Assembly: GCA_025617375.2 (NCBI GenBank)
Contig: JAMYGW020000001.1
Location: forward strand, 2,046,001 to 2,110,000
Reading direction: 5' to 3'
Length of the DNA: 64,000 bases
Source: Acarospora socialis
Lineage: Eukaryota > Ascomycota > Lecanoromycetes > Acarosporales > Acarosporaceae
A model generated the notes under the pieces. That model had not been told where the DNA came from. It made no database searches and saw nothing but the letters and a program-made list of their open reading frames with translations. Below are positions 1 to 10,208 of this stretch, in pieces. The stretch's first letter is position 1. Each line of letters begins with the position of its first letter. The translations under genes and the position numbers were made by a program.

Positions 1-680
1 GTCCTCGATCTCGGCGAGATGTAGGCGGGGAAACAGTACCCACGACATGGTTGGTACTGGCGTAACGCACCCTCTGCTGGAGTGGATGTGGTGTTCAAGT
101 TGTTTCAGACAACGAAACTAATGAATGCGTCTCAGATTTAGTAGCGAGATTGTCTGTTTGTAATAGACTCAGGTCTTGTGAGCCGTATCTACTTGCAATG
201 CGGGCTTTCAGACAGTCCCACAACCTGCCTAAGGCTGTCTTGCTCTTCGGGGCCCGAGATATATAAGCTGATATCCTATCCGTCGGATATTTGACATGCT
301 ACCTCATTCGCCTGACCACATCTTGCCCGAACTTAGCGGCTGACATGAGCTGTTGATTAATCTGAACCCAGTGACGCTATAGTGAGCAGCTCGTAGTCTA
401 CTCCTTCAACCATGAGTTTAGCATGGGATGGCTTGCTCGAATCCACTATTAATAATTGGCTAGTACGTTAGGTTTAGCTCTTAGGGTAAGGAGCGTAAGG
501 TACTCGACACACTAAAAGCAAATATTCGTGAATTGTGGCTTTCACTTTACGACCTCTATATGCAGCGCCTTCAACTGATTGACAAGAACCCGAGTCGCTC
601 ATACTCCTGGAGAATCGTGAGAGATATCTTAGGGGTTAAGGCGTCTTCGTGACGATACATAAGCTGTGCTGGCGATACTC
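1..680. other. intergenic flank, no gene seen
   Basis: This stretch lies downstream of the P450 gene. I see no open frame with family motifs, no tRNA and no clear repeat in it. Sequence composition is ordinary. Confidence 0.5.
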
Positions 681-2362
681 TCAATCTCGTGCCACTGGAG
701 ACAGCCTGCACATAAGCGGGCCCTTCTCCCAAAACCCATGCACAGTTTGTCGGCTTTGCCAATCCGTCTGTGGCTCGGCCAACTCCAGATCAAAGCGAAA
801 GAGCAGCCTCGCGATAATGAGCCGTAACTCTGCCTTCGCCAGATTCTTGCCAAGGCAGTTTCGTGGGCCGAACGAGAACGCCTGCATGCAAGCTCGATTG
901 TCCTGATCAAACGGCGCAGCATCGCAGACGCCTGAAAGCCAGCGCTCGGGCAGGAAACTGTTTGGGCGGTAGAAGTTCTGGGGATGATGGTAGCAGGAGA
1001 AGTGATTGATACCTACAGTGGTGCCTTCTGGTACAGAGTAGCCGTCAATAATCTCGCCACCGGCTGGGACGCACCGTGGAAGAGTGATGGCGACAGGCGG
1101 ATAGAGGCGCAGTGTTTCCGACATGACAGCCTCCAAGTACTCCAGATTGTAGCTGTTGGCAAGAGTGATTTCTTGCTCGGACATGTATTTCCCGCGAATC
1201 TCACCGACCAGTCTGGCATAAACTTGAGGGTGGCTTAAGATGAAGAAAGTAGCACCAGAAAGCAGCGTTGCGGTGGACTCGGAGCCGGCGATATTGAGCG
1301 AGAACGCATTGACGTTAATCTCAGCCGGAGACATGCCTTTTTCGTCATTGGCCGCGAGTATGTAGTGTAGGAAGTCCTTGCGGTCAGTCTCGAGCTGCAC
1401 TCGGCGCTGAACCCGAGCCATTGCCCACTTCATATTCTCAATACGTTTTCCAGCGACATGCTTTGGCATGAAATATTGGCGCAAGCCCATGAGGCCCCAG
1501 TATTTCCACATTTGGGTAAATGTCAACTCCGTAGCCATGGCTTTAATGGCTCCCACGAAAGGAACATAGTCGCCTATGTCAAGACATCCGAAGTTCTCGC
1601 CAAAGGACATATCACCAATTAGATCAAACGCTGCACTGCCGTCATTAGCCACTTGATAGCGAGCTGTTAGCCTTGGAAGACTTGCTTGTAAAGTTGTACC
1701 ATGCTACCATATTCAAGGGGCCAGAGGAGGATCGCATCGAGAGCTGACGCAGAAGCTTGTCGATATACAGCTGTAGTATTGACTCTTGCTCTCGCAGCGC
1801 CTTTTCGGAGAAGGCGTGGGAGAGAAGCCGCCTTTGGCGAACATGCGTCTCGCGATCGGCTACAAGGATATCTAGCATGGAAGAGTCAATGGAACGCGCT
1901 CTTCGTCGCTCACTTGTTCACTTTAGATAGGTGTAGAGCTACTCACTCTGTGCACCAGTGGGAGTGTGCAGGGAGAACACCGGATCTTTGCTCATCTCGG
2001 GAGATCGATGACCGTAGATGGTTCTCCATGCTGTATAACTCGTGAAAGAGATCTCGTTGGGTGCTATGCGCACAGCGTGGCCGTACTTGATGTGTAACTC
2101 CAAGAGTCGATTATGTAGCGTTCCCTTGTACTGGTACCAGCACCACAGCAATCGATTTGCAGCCCAGAACTTAGGACCAGGAATATGTCTGAGTGGATGT
2201 AGGAAGATGTTGTAGGTAGTGTATACAACGAAGTAAAAGAGTAACTGTGCCTATGGTCAATAACTGTATCTGACAGCAACAACAAGGATCTTGTACCAGA
2301 GCAGGAAGAGCTATTACAGACGTCACACTCGCATACAGCAAGGCACTGTTGCTGCTCGCCAT
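681..2362 (-). CDS. cytochrome P450 monooxygenase
   Basis: A heme-thiolate monooxygenase, probably anchored in the ER membrane and tailoring the cluster product. Four exons rebuild to 508 residues: 2362-2297, 2244-1947, 1898-1686 and 1630-681. The N-terminus has a hydrophobic anchor followed by the hinge HPLRHIPGPKFW. The I-helix region reads NIAGSESTATLL, the K-helix has ETLR, and the heme loop is FSFGPRNCLGKNLA with the ligand Cys. This is the layout of fungal CYP65-like enzymes. Intron 3 (1631-1685) uses a GC donor (GCAAGT); only that splice restores the NFTTFDLIGD motif. Intron 2 is the least certain splice. The gene points away from the rest of the cluster and has a CGG-N3-CCG palindrome about 370 bp upstream. 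The substrate cannot be read from sequence. Confidence 0.9.
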
Positions 2363-2960
2363 GTTAGGGCTGCGCACTAAATGGAACGTGGCTGTAGCGA
2401 TGTAGGTGATGTTAACTCTTCAACAGTCTCACCACGAGAGCTAGGCTATTTGGATTGCATCTGAATCCAGCGCCAGGCAGCTTTTGACAATGTGGCGAAG
2501 CCTTGTTGACGTTAAGCTCGAACTTCGGCACACTGACAGTTTGGTGTACAATAAAGCAACCGCAAGTGCGCTATTGAGCATCACAGACTGCCACAATGTT
2601 ACATTAACAACAACCTACCGGAGAAGGTGTAAGCATAGGTAATCATCACTGCTCAAGTTTCAAGTATGTTCCGCTAATACGATATTCGGGCTCCCAGAAA
2701 GAAACGGCGATAGCCTTTAGATTTCGGGATTCGGAACCCGACCAGGCCGGTCACCCAAGGCCTTGAAGCCGCAGGATGACTTGTATACTGAGAGTGTGTG
2801 CGCATGCAATACTTATTATATCTCAGACCTTTAAGGCATCTTACTGCATACCTTACCTAGGCGGAGACATTCCACCACTCAAAGGTTGATGTTACGTTAA
2901 GGTTTAGAACAGATACTAAACCTCCATAAGGTAGGTACTAGGTAGTAAATAGATTAACAC
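2363..2960. other. P450 upstream region / remnant 3' side of SnoaL-like gene
   Basis: The segment contains the palindrome at 2732. No intact gene is seen. A possible last exon of the broken SnoaL-like gene could lie here, but I could not recognise it. Confidence 0.4.
2732..2740. promoter_or_regulatory. CGG-N3-CCG palindrome (CGGAACCCG)
   Basis: This is the reverse complement of the CGGGTTCCG sites at 6114 and 9583. It lies about 370 bp upstream of the P450 start. Inverted CGG triplets are the usual half-sites of Zn2Cys6 dimers; binding by the cluster regulator is inferred. Confidence 0.45.
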
Positions 2961-3318
2961 TTACGTCGTGCTGTTTGCCGATAGTCAATCGATGTGGATC
3001 TCAATTCTTTATGTTGTATAGACATGCTGTGAGTCGACATGTTCAAGATTAGAATCGTGCATTTTGGACCACGGTACCTCATATTCTTGACTTCCAGTAA
3101 ACCATTGACGACCTCCTTGGGGCGTGGAGAAGTTGTACTGGACATTTGACGCAAACACTTCCGAGAGAAGGCTGAAATCTTTGCTATCCACCGCTAGAGG
3201 GTAGGTAGATGGCTAACGTCCGTTCGATAGATACGTAGTTGTCCCTATACGACAAGGTGTTGTTCTGCGCGTAAGCCGAGGTAGCCAAGGCAGATAACAC
3301 CAAAAGGATCGACTTCAT
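2961..3318 (-). pseudogene. SnoaL-like (NTF2-fold) protein, broken
   Basis: The ATG at 3318 opens a signal-peptide-like N-terminus (MKSILLVLSALATSAYAQ), followed by a region resembling fungal SnoaL-like proteins: an ERTLAIY helix, then VDSKDFSLLSEVF, NVQYNFSTPQGG and DSQHVYTT. The frame is broken three times. A tandem TACC duplication near 3205-3212 shifts it by 4 nt. An in-frame TAA follows HVYTT and a TGA follows IEIHID; the same frame then continues as LSANSTT. A GTAAGT donor follows, but no third exon is recognisable. Both stops are one C-to-T change away from sense codons. SnoaL-like proteins act as cyclases or dehydratases in many aromatic polyketide pathways. An unusual intron structure could mimic some of the damage, but not both stops easily. 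Confidence 0.55.
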
Positions 3319-3611
3319 TTCGCCTGTATCGCGGTTTGCGAAGGATAAAGAATAGATTGGGGATTTGGAGGAGACCTCAAGGTATTACGCACTGGCTGGA
3401 GCGAACTGTTAAGACGAGATGCAGGGCACTGAAGGATCCGGTCGGTGCCTGCTTCTCCAGGAGTATAACACACCTCGCTTCGATGAGCTTATATGAATGA
3501 TATCTACGGGTTTTCACTCCCTTGCCGCAATCAAGCCCTGCTCCCCAGCTACAGCTTACAAGCTTGGTACATGTCAGCCACGAGCCCGGAGCTCAGTGCC
3601 CGAAATTGTAC

Positions 3612-3620
3612 CGGGCGCCG
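3612..3620. promoter_or_regulatory. CGG-N3-CCG palindrome (CGGGCGCCG)
   Basis: It lies in the divergent spacer between the SnoaL-like pseudogene and the FAD oxidoreductase, about 280 bp before the latter's ATG. The rest of 3319-3895 shows no gene. Regulator binding is inferred from motif class only. Confidence 0.35.
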
Positions 3621-3895
3621 ACCGAGGTCTCAGAGATCCATGGATATGGATACTCTTAACTTATCTTCTCTGAGGGGCATACCTCAAAGATCTCCTTGCG
3701 TGGCTGTTCCAAAGCAGCGGAGCCCGAAATGAGTTGGATGTTGTCGTTAAAGTGTCATCTTCAAAAGAACCAGGGAACGCTCAGCATATCTGTCGAAGAC
3801 AGCGTATATGCATATCATCAGGTCAGTTTCCTTGTGTAGTCTTTGTTTAGTTGACTCTAGATTACCAGAGGTTCTCGGGTTTGAAGACGAACGAT

Positions 3896-5341
3896 ATGAT
3901 GAACATACTGGTGATCCTCTCCATTAGCCTTGGGCTTGCCTTGTCTCAGTCAGAATTCCGCCGTGGAAATACAGACTACCCGGATACACTCTCGCAATTC
4001 GACCCGGCAACTTACAGATGCGACAATGTCATTGTTCGGGATGTTGTAGTGATTGGTGGTGGTGCCTCAGGCACGTATGGCGCTATTACACTCAAGGATA
4101 TGGGCAGGAGCGTCGTCGTTGTTGAGAAGAAACCAGAGTTTGGTGGTCATGTGGAAACCTATACAGACCCAACTACGGGGACGGCCGTCGAGTACGGGGT
4201 GCAAGCTTATATCAACGACACCATCACTACCGATTTTTTCGCTCGATTTAATGTTAGTGTTGTGCGGGCCGGCTTTTCTTCACAAAACGTCTTCACCGAT
4301 TTCAGGACTGGCCAAGTCCTATCAAACTTTTCGCTGGATTTCAATCTCAGCCCCTACGCCGCTCAGCTCAACAAGTATCCAGACTTCTCGCAAGGGTTCC
4401 ATCTGCCGAATCCTGTCCCGCAAGATCTGCTTCTGTCGTTTCGGGACTTTATCAAGAAGTACTCACTACAAGACATCGCCTATACCATTGCCTCGCTCAT
4501 AAATGGCAGTGGGAACATACTCGACGAGCTCATGGTGTTCATTTTCTCCAGCTTCAACAATGTTGCAATTGGCGAGATTGCCGCGAGAACCGGAATCACC
4601 ACGAAGAACAACTCCGAACTGTTCCTGAAGGCTCAGGCGGAGCTTGGCCCTAGCGCTCTGGTGAAGTCAGTCGTCGTTGCTGGACATCGACCAACGTCGG
4701 ACTCTGGTGTTCGACTTGTTGTACAAACGCCTACGGGATTGAAGCTAATCATGGCCTCCCAAATTCTAATTAGCGCCCCGATTGTATTAGACAACATGGC
4801 TCCCTTTGGCCTAGACAGCCGCGAGTACGACCTTTTCAAGCAGATATACGCCACGGCCTATTACACTTGTTTGGTCGGTAATACAGGGCTGAAGCCCGGT
4901 TTCACATACATCAACGCTGGCGCCAATACGTCTTACCACATCCCACACGTACCGGGAGCTTATAGGATCTCATCGACCAGGGTGAAGGACCTCTTCTATG
5001 TTTGGTATGGCGCTCAGGACCCGGTTTCTGAAGACACAGTCAAGTCGGACATCATTGCCACCATTCAACTGCTTTCTCAAAGTGATGCGGTGCCTCAGAT
5101 CCTCGCTTACGGCAGCCACACACCGTTCAAGCAGCAAGTGTCAGCCGAAGCCGTCGCCAGTGGCTTCTTTGACAAGCTCAATGCCTTGCAAGGGTATCGA
5201 AACACTTGGTATACTGGCAATGCGTTTGACAGCTCGGGTTCCAGCTCCTTGTGGAATTTCACCGGGAGACTGCTGCCCTCTATTGATAGCGCCGTCGCCA
5301 AACAGCAGAGGGACGGGCTGTCAGCTGGATCTCATTGCTAA
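3896..5341 (+). CDS. secreted FAD-dependent amine-oxidase-like oxidoreductase
   Basis: A single-exon gene of 481 residues. A signal peptide (residues 1 to about 19, hydrophobic core ILVILSISLGLALS) suggests entry into the secretory pathway. The Rossmann FAD-binding site follows: VVIGGGASGTYGAITL, with the ribose-binding acidic residue in VVVVEKK and the GGHVETY segment typical of the flavin amine oxidase superfamily. The C-terminal half is compatible with a substrate-binding domain, and the family includes beta-cyclopiazonate dehydrogenase-like fungal enzymes. I chose the first ATG (3896); the frame is open further upstream but has no earlier ATG. It is divergent from the SnoaL-like pseudogene and shares a spacer holding a CGG-N3-CCG site. 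It may oxidise a cluster intermediate outside the cytosol; the substrate is unknown. Confidence 0.85.
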   Translation: MMNILVILSISLGLALSQSEFRRGNTDYPDTLSQFDPATYRCDNVIVRDVVVIGGGASGTYGAITLKDMGRSVVVVEKKPEFGGHVETYTDPTTGTAVEYGVQAYINDTITTDFFARFNVSVVRAGFSSQNVFTDFRTGQVLSNFSLDFNLSPYAAQLNKYPDFSQGFHLPNPVPQDLLLSFRDFIKKYSLQDIAYTIASLINGSGNILDELMVFIFSSFNNVAIGEIAARTGITTKNNSELFLKAQAELGPSALVKSVVVAGHRPTSDSGVRLVVQTPTGLKLIMASQILISAPIVLDNMAPFGLDSREYDLFKQIYATAYYTCLVGNTGLKPGFTYINAGANTSYHIPHVPGAYRISSTRVKDLFYVWYGAQDPVSEDTVKSDIIATIQLLSQSDAVPQILAYGSHTPFKQQVSAEAVASGFFDKLNALQGYRNTWYTGNAFDSSGSSSLWNFTGRLLPSIDSAVAKQQRDGLSAGSHC

Positions 5342-6393
5342 ACCTGGGATGGTGCGGTATCAAAGTTCGATTGGAAGTAGCTCCCGGTAATTCTAATAGC
5401 GGATCATGTTGCGGTTGAATTTTTAGCCTCGAGTATGCGTTCGTTGTAGGTTCAGGCAGCCAGCACAGAAAAGGATTTTGAAATTCCGATAGTGACCCTG
5501 ATTTGAGTGACTCTTGGCTCTACTAATTGCCTTCTTCCCTGAATCCGCTCCACGACTCGTTCTGTACAATCTGGAGATACTGTAGCATTCTTCCATGGAG
5601 TACACAGGCAAGCAACGAGACACGGGTGGACATGTATGATATCCATACCGACATCGGCTGCATATCGACTGTGTGGAGCATTAACTATGGCTCCATGGTC
5701 GGGACCCGAACGTCAGGTGGCGTAAACGAGGCTGCAGTATGCGTCTTTAGCTGCGAGGGAAAAAAGAGAGCCTCCTTCTCGGTGTGTGCATGAGCGTAAA
5801 CTAATGCAGAGCGTTGGGCTGATCCCGTTGTTGCCGTTATCCCCGTTATCAGCCTGGGAAGCTTAGGCTGTATACTATAGTAGTTCTAAGTCGTAATGAA
5901 TGTCGTTTGTGGCCTATCACCACGTCAACATGCAGATGAAGTACCTGCAAGCCTATGTCTCTCGGACATGTAAAGTCCATTTATTCTTAGCAGCTTTTCA
6001 AGGAGACCTTCATGTGACATGGTCAGCTTTTACGACCTGGAACCATACTACAATTACTGCACTAAGCATGTGGCGTTCACGACACGGAGGGTGCTGCGGC
6101 ATGTGAAGGACCCCGGGTTCCGAGTGCTGCTCGAAACGCACTCGTAAAGGGATGTACAGGTCGGAGAGGGTCTCGACCAATGCGCCGAACAAGGGCTAAA
6201 ACGGTCTGCAGGATTTGAGTGAGACCGACGTTGAGATATATTCAGCCTTATATGATAGTCTTGGTCAGGCCACAGGGAGCATCTCATTCTAACTTCTTGT
6301 CTACTATTGCAACCAAAACCCTGCGACGATCGTCGGCCTCCCCCCTCCCCACCTCCCTCCCGCTCGCCCTCGCATCACTCCTGCCGCTCCACC
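5342..6393. other. 1-kb intergenic spacer
   Basis: Several short open frames overlap here on both strands, but none has family motifs or a convincing start. The spacer carries the CGGGTTCCG site at 6114 and ends in a C-rich tract before the next gene. Confidence 0.45.
6114..6122. promoter_or_regulatory. CGG-N3-CCG palindrome (CGGGTTCCG)
   Basis: Identical 9-mer to 9583-9591 and the reverse complement of 2732-2740. It lies about 270 bp upstream of the iron alcohol dehydrogenase start. Confidence 0.45.
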
Positions 6394-7545
6394 ATGTCTG
6401 TGCCCTCATGCACTGCCCCACTTTCCGGCCTCTGGCAACCCCAGACCCAGCTCAAACACCTCTTCTACGGCCCCTCCTGCGTCTCCCAGCACCTCCTCTC
6501 CACCCTCCCCTCGCCCTCCTCCAAAGTCTTCATCATAACCGGCAACTCCCTCGCCACCAAAACGCCCCTAGTCCAGCGGCTCGAAGCCCTCCTCGGCTCT
6601 CACCACGCCGGCACCTTCTCCGGCATCCGCCAGCACGGCCCCGCCGCGGACGTCGAGCAAGCCTTTGACAAAGTCGCCGCCCACCCGGCCATCGACACCA
6701 TCCTCTCCCTCGGCGGCGGCTCGCCCATCGATTCCGCCAAGACAATCTCCTACCGCATCCACTCGAAGACCGGAATCTTCCTTACGCACCTCACCATCCC
6801 CACCACCCTCAGCGCCGCCGAATGCACCCCCGGCGGCGGCTACACGAAACCCGACGGCGTCAAGACCGGCTTCATGGCGCCGCAGATGGGCGTCGCGGCC
6901 ATCTTCTACGACCCCTCGTACGCACGCTACACGCCCGGACCGCTCTGGCTCGCGACCGGCATGCGGGCCATGGACCACGCGGCGGAGTGCATGTACCACC
7001 CGTACGCCAGCGAGATGCCGTGGAAGGCGCTGAGCATGTGGGCGGTGGGGGTGCTGTTTGCGGATCTGCCGCGAACCAAGGACGCCGAGGCTTGGGACGA
7101 GGATGCGGCGACGCGGCTGATGCTGGCGGCGTTTGCGAGCTCGGGGTTGAAAGGTGGCAATTTCAAGGGTGGGATGGGTCTGTCGCATGCGCTGGGGCAC
7201 GCGCTGGGCAGTCCGTATGGGATCCCGCATGGCGTGACGTCGTGCTTGACGCTGGGGAGGGTCCTGAAGATGAAGGCGAGGGAGGAGGAGCGGGATGCCG
7301 TACAGATCGCGAGGCTCTTGCCTGTCATGGGAGGGAAGCCGAGTGGCGATGCGGTAAAGGATGCTGTGGAGGTTGGGGAGCGGATCATGGCGCTTGTGGA
7401 CTCGTTGGGTATACACCAGGGTGGTCTGTCCGAAAGGGGCGTGGGGAGGGACCAGATTCCTATCATAGTGCAGCGCGCCACGGGTGGGTTGAAGGAGGGT
7501 GCCGTGTATGATGCTGTGGAGCAGCTGGTCAAGTCGCTGTTTTAG
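6394..7545 (+). CDS. maleylacetate reductase-like iron alcohol dehydrogenase
   Basis: Single exon, 383 residues, close to the usual family length. Maleylacetate reductases reduce maleylacetate to 3-oxoadipate with NAD(P)H at the end of hydroxyquinol catabolism. The dinucleotide site LSLGGGSPIDSAK lies at about residues 105-117. The metal-binding region includes MDHAAECMYHP (about 193) and the paired His segment GLSHALGHALGSPYGIPHG (about 270). The chosen ATG sits in a good ACCATG context; the frame is open upstream but only from a TTG. The 5' half is very rich in C-ending codons. No hydroxyquinol dioxygenase is visible nearby, so it may instead reduce a cluster intermediate. Cluster membership is inferred from position and the shared upstream palindrome. 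Confidence 0.88.
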   Translation: MSVPSCTAPLSGLWQPQTQLKHLFYGPSCVSQHLLSTLPSPSSKVFIITGNSLATKTPLVQRLEALLGSHHAGTFSGIRQHGPAADVEQAFDKVAAHPAIDTILSLGGGSPIDSAKTISYRIHSKTGIFLTHLTIPTTLSAAECTPGGGYTKPDGVKTGFMAPQMGVAAIFYDPSYARYTPGPLWLATGMRAMDHAAECMYHPYASEMPWKALSMWAVGVLFADLPRTKDAEAWDEDAATRLMLAAFASSGLKGGNFKGGMGLSHALGHALGSPYGIPHGVTSCLTLGRVLKMKAREEERDAVQIARLLPVMGGKPSGDAVKDAVEVGERIMALVDSLGIHQGGLSERGVGRDQIPIIVQRATGGLKEGAVYDAVEQLVKSLF

Positions 7546-7843
7546 GCACTAGAGAATCGGTTGAATGACTAGTGTAGGGCGATGGGTTTGTGCGGCGTAC
7601 ATGTTAATATCACATATGGCTGCTCCTCTGTCATCGGCTTTCAATCAATATCGGGGTTTCTGCGAACATCATACAGCAACGTCTCTGATTTATATTGCTT
7701 TACGTGCAACTTTTTGCGACGTGGGGCTAGACACTCAGACAGCATTTTGGCTTTGTGGAGCCCAGCGCAGCTCCCAAAGCCCTTTATAAACATGAGATGT
7801 AGCGGCAGTCGTCGTAATCACCTATGTCGCACATCAGTTTGAT

Positions 7844-9289
7844 TCAATCACCGCAGGCACAGTCTTTCGTCACTACCTTGAAGCACGGGCTAGCCTTCGC
7901 GAACAAGTCTCTCCACTCGCTCTCCATCCTCTGCTTGACATTGTGCATTGTCATCATTGTAATATCACGACGCCGATACGCCACTTCGACATGCGGCTCA
8001 AAGGTATCCTTGGCTGGCGAGATGCCGTCGCTGATGAGGATCACCGTTTCTGGCGCCTTCTCCATCACGGGCACGATCGATCGCAGAAGCTGCACAGCAT
8101 CATGATCTGACCAATTCCACAGGACGTTGCGGATGACATAGACGGGCGTCTTGTCCGCGTCCACTATCGGTTGCGGATCCAAATTGTTGCTGCGTAGCAT
8201 GAAAGATATGCGCTCCTGGAGATGGCTCGGCAAAGACTGTTTCTCTCGCTCGAGGATAGCTCGAGAAGTGTCGCGAACCTCGAACGACAAGTTTGGGAAG
8301 GTCTCGGCAAGGGCCACCGTTGCATAGCCGTATCGCCCGCCGATTTCGATGACCGTGTTGCGTCGCTCTTCATTGAAGTCACGAAACCACTGGCGGAACA
8401 ACTGATCCCCAGGATCGAGAGCTGATTGTTGACACAATCATCAATAAACAAACAACAAATCGACCTCGGCCGACTTACATTGCGTGACTCCTTGCATAGC
8501 AAGGCGGAAGCGGGCGGCTTCCTCCGGATGAACCTCATGCCAAGCATAGAGCTCTAATCCCCATCTGTGGGATGGTCAGCAAGAAGTCCTTGGGTAGATC
8601 AGATGAGAGCGGAGAGCGCACGCTCGTTTGAAAGCAGAATCGCCTGTTCCATATGCGTTAGGCTGAATCCTGAGTGAGTCTGCCAGGTAAGCGCTCGCGA
8701 TGCGCGTCTCGTATAGCCTGATATGCCAGTTAGCTTACTGATATCACTCTGGGTCCACGTAACCAATCAGGTCTGAAACGTACTGGAATTGTATGAATGC
8801 CTTCAGCTTCTTATCGTTGATTAGTTCCTGGGAGACAGGGGTATGGCTGAAGTATCCGGGGTCGACTTCGGCTGTGATTTGCTTGCATGCAAGTAGACGC
8901 AGGATACGCAGAAGTTTGTCCTCGGGCAGACCAGGTGCGTCCGCCAGAATGGCAACATGAGCAGACCCATCAAGTGGGATTTGCTCCAGAACGTTGAACT
9001 GCAGTACGGTGTAGAGAGCGCCTAGTTCCCAATTGGAGGCGACGAACTCATGGAGAATCTCGTGTGGATCTTGCAGGAGTCGTGCCAGCCGGTCAACCTG
9101 TCCGAGGATACTTGTCTTTAGTCTAGCAACCTCCGCTGTAGGCAGCAAGGCACGGTTTGATGTCGTCCCGGCCCCCGACGAAGGTCCCGGTTCTGCATTT
9201 GCTCTCAGATTCTTGGCCAGTTGGTGGCACTCGCCAAAGACGTCTCCAGCAGCCAGCAACAGCGTTTCGGCATTCAGGTTGTAAGTCAT
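7844..9289 (-). CDS. SAM-dependent O-methyltransferase (COMT-like)
   Basis: Four exons rebuild to 421 residues: 9289-8784, 8717-8622, 8564-8479 and 8421-7844. The N-terminal half is the dimerisation/winged-helix domain (SNWELGALYTVLQFNVLEQIP). The C-terminal half is the methyltransferase fold with SAM loop VIEIGGRYGYATVALAE, where the third Gly of the usual GGG is Arg. The segment VIRNVLWNWSDHDAVQLL replaces the plant-type LHDW motif. Intron 1 (8718-8783) has a GTACGT donor and a GCTAAC branch point. The ATG at 9289 is the first in frame. This family methylates phenolic hydroxyls of aromatic polyketides. It is divergent from the Zn2Cys6 regulator across a 919-bp spacer holding a CGGGTTCCG site. 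Confidence 0.9.
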
Positions 9290-9582
9290 TTGGACGACCT
9301 GGTCTTGGGACGTTCGCGGTGATGTGCAGATGCAATAATGGATGGTCAATTCGGTTTGGACTTAAATGTTGCTGTTCAGTACTGATTTCCTCTGTTGAGC
9401 GAACGTTGCTTCTGTTCAGATGATCGGCTTTGGGAGCCTTGCGGCCTTTGACGTATACCCATGCTACCTTGCTCTTTTGGCCATGTGCTGAGTGCATGTC
9501 ATTACGGCGGGGCTGTTGAACCGACCCTTGCAGCAGCAGTCAATCGTAAAGGCTCGACTACTGTGTGTGGGTGGAGGGATGT

Positions 9583-9591
9583 CGGGTTCCG
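9583..9591. promoter_or_regulatory. CGG-N3-CCG palindrome (CGGGTTCCG)
   Basis: It lies about 290 bp upstream of the O-methyltransferase start and about 620 bp upstream of the regulator start. It is identical to the site at 6114, so it could serve both methyltransferase activation and autoregulation. Confidence 0.45.
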
Positions 9592-9884
9592 GGCTATATG
9601 TGGTTCTGCCAAGGAACCGTCTTGACTGGTGTACACATAGAGTACCTTACCAACCCCAGGCTGCAGCACGCAATGTAACCCAAAACTCGTGCACAGAAAT
9701 CGCCGGTTCGTCACGTCTGACACAGATTACTCCGTACACGAGGTGGATGCACGCGACACGAGTTGTGTCCCAATCATTCCTTGATACGCTCGTACCTGGC
9801 CCGGTAGCCAAGTGTTTGTCTACCTTAGGTACGAATACCCACCAATAGATGCTGAATTGGCGTGGTCTGCCAAGTAGCCATCTC

Positions 9885-9905
9885 AAGGCTGAAGGCTGAA
9901 GGCTG
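9885..9905. repeat. 7-bp tandem repeat, 3 copies
   Basis: Three perfect head-to-tail copies of AAGGCTG in the methyltransferase/regulator spacer. A minor microsatellite. Confidence 0.8.
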
Positions 9906-10208
9906 AAACACTAGAAACATCCAGAACTGGAGCATGGGATGGCTACGACGTAATAACGGCGGATCCAGTGCCTCCCCCATTATGCCACCGCTCGTACCCA
10001 TCAAGCACCAAGGAATCCTAGTTGACTGTTGGGCTATTTTTACTACTTCATCAATCTCATCGACCGCTCTTATACTCGCACTCATGGCACAGCTGGATCA
10101 CAGAATTCCACATCGTGTATGGTCAATGTTGAATCTGTAACCCCATACCTTCATCCCATATAGAAGTTTTGACCTTATGCACTAAATCAAGTCGTTGAGA
10201 CTGCAACC

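Larger units (their letters stand above)
9290..10208. other. divergent OMT/regulator promoter region
   Basis: No gene is seen. The spacer holds the CGGGTTCCG palindrome at 9583 and a short 7-bp tandem repeat at 9885-9905. Confidence 0.5.

Noticed and set aside
5527-5793. 88-residue open frame in the 5.3-6.4 kb spacer
   Set aside because: No motif, poor start, and overlapping frames on the other strand of equal quality.
6568-7416. 282-residue open frame on the minus strand
   Set aside because: It is antisense to the maleylacetate-reductase-like gene, Arg/Gly/Ala-rich, and an effect of C-rich codon bias.
6822-7511. 229-residue open frame on the plus strand
   Set aside because: Shadow frame of the same reductase gene with no family motif.
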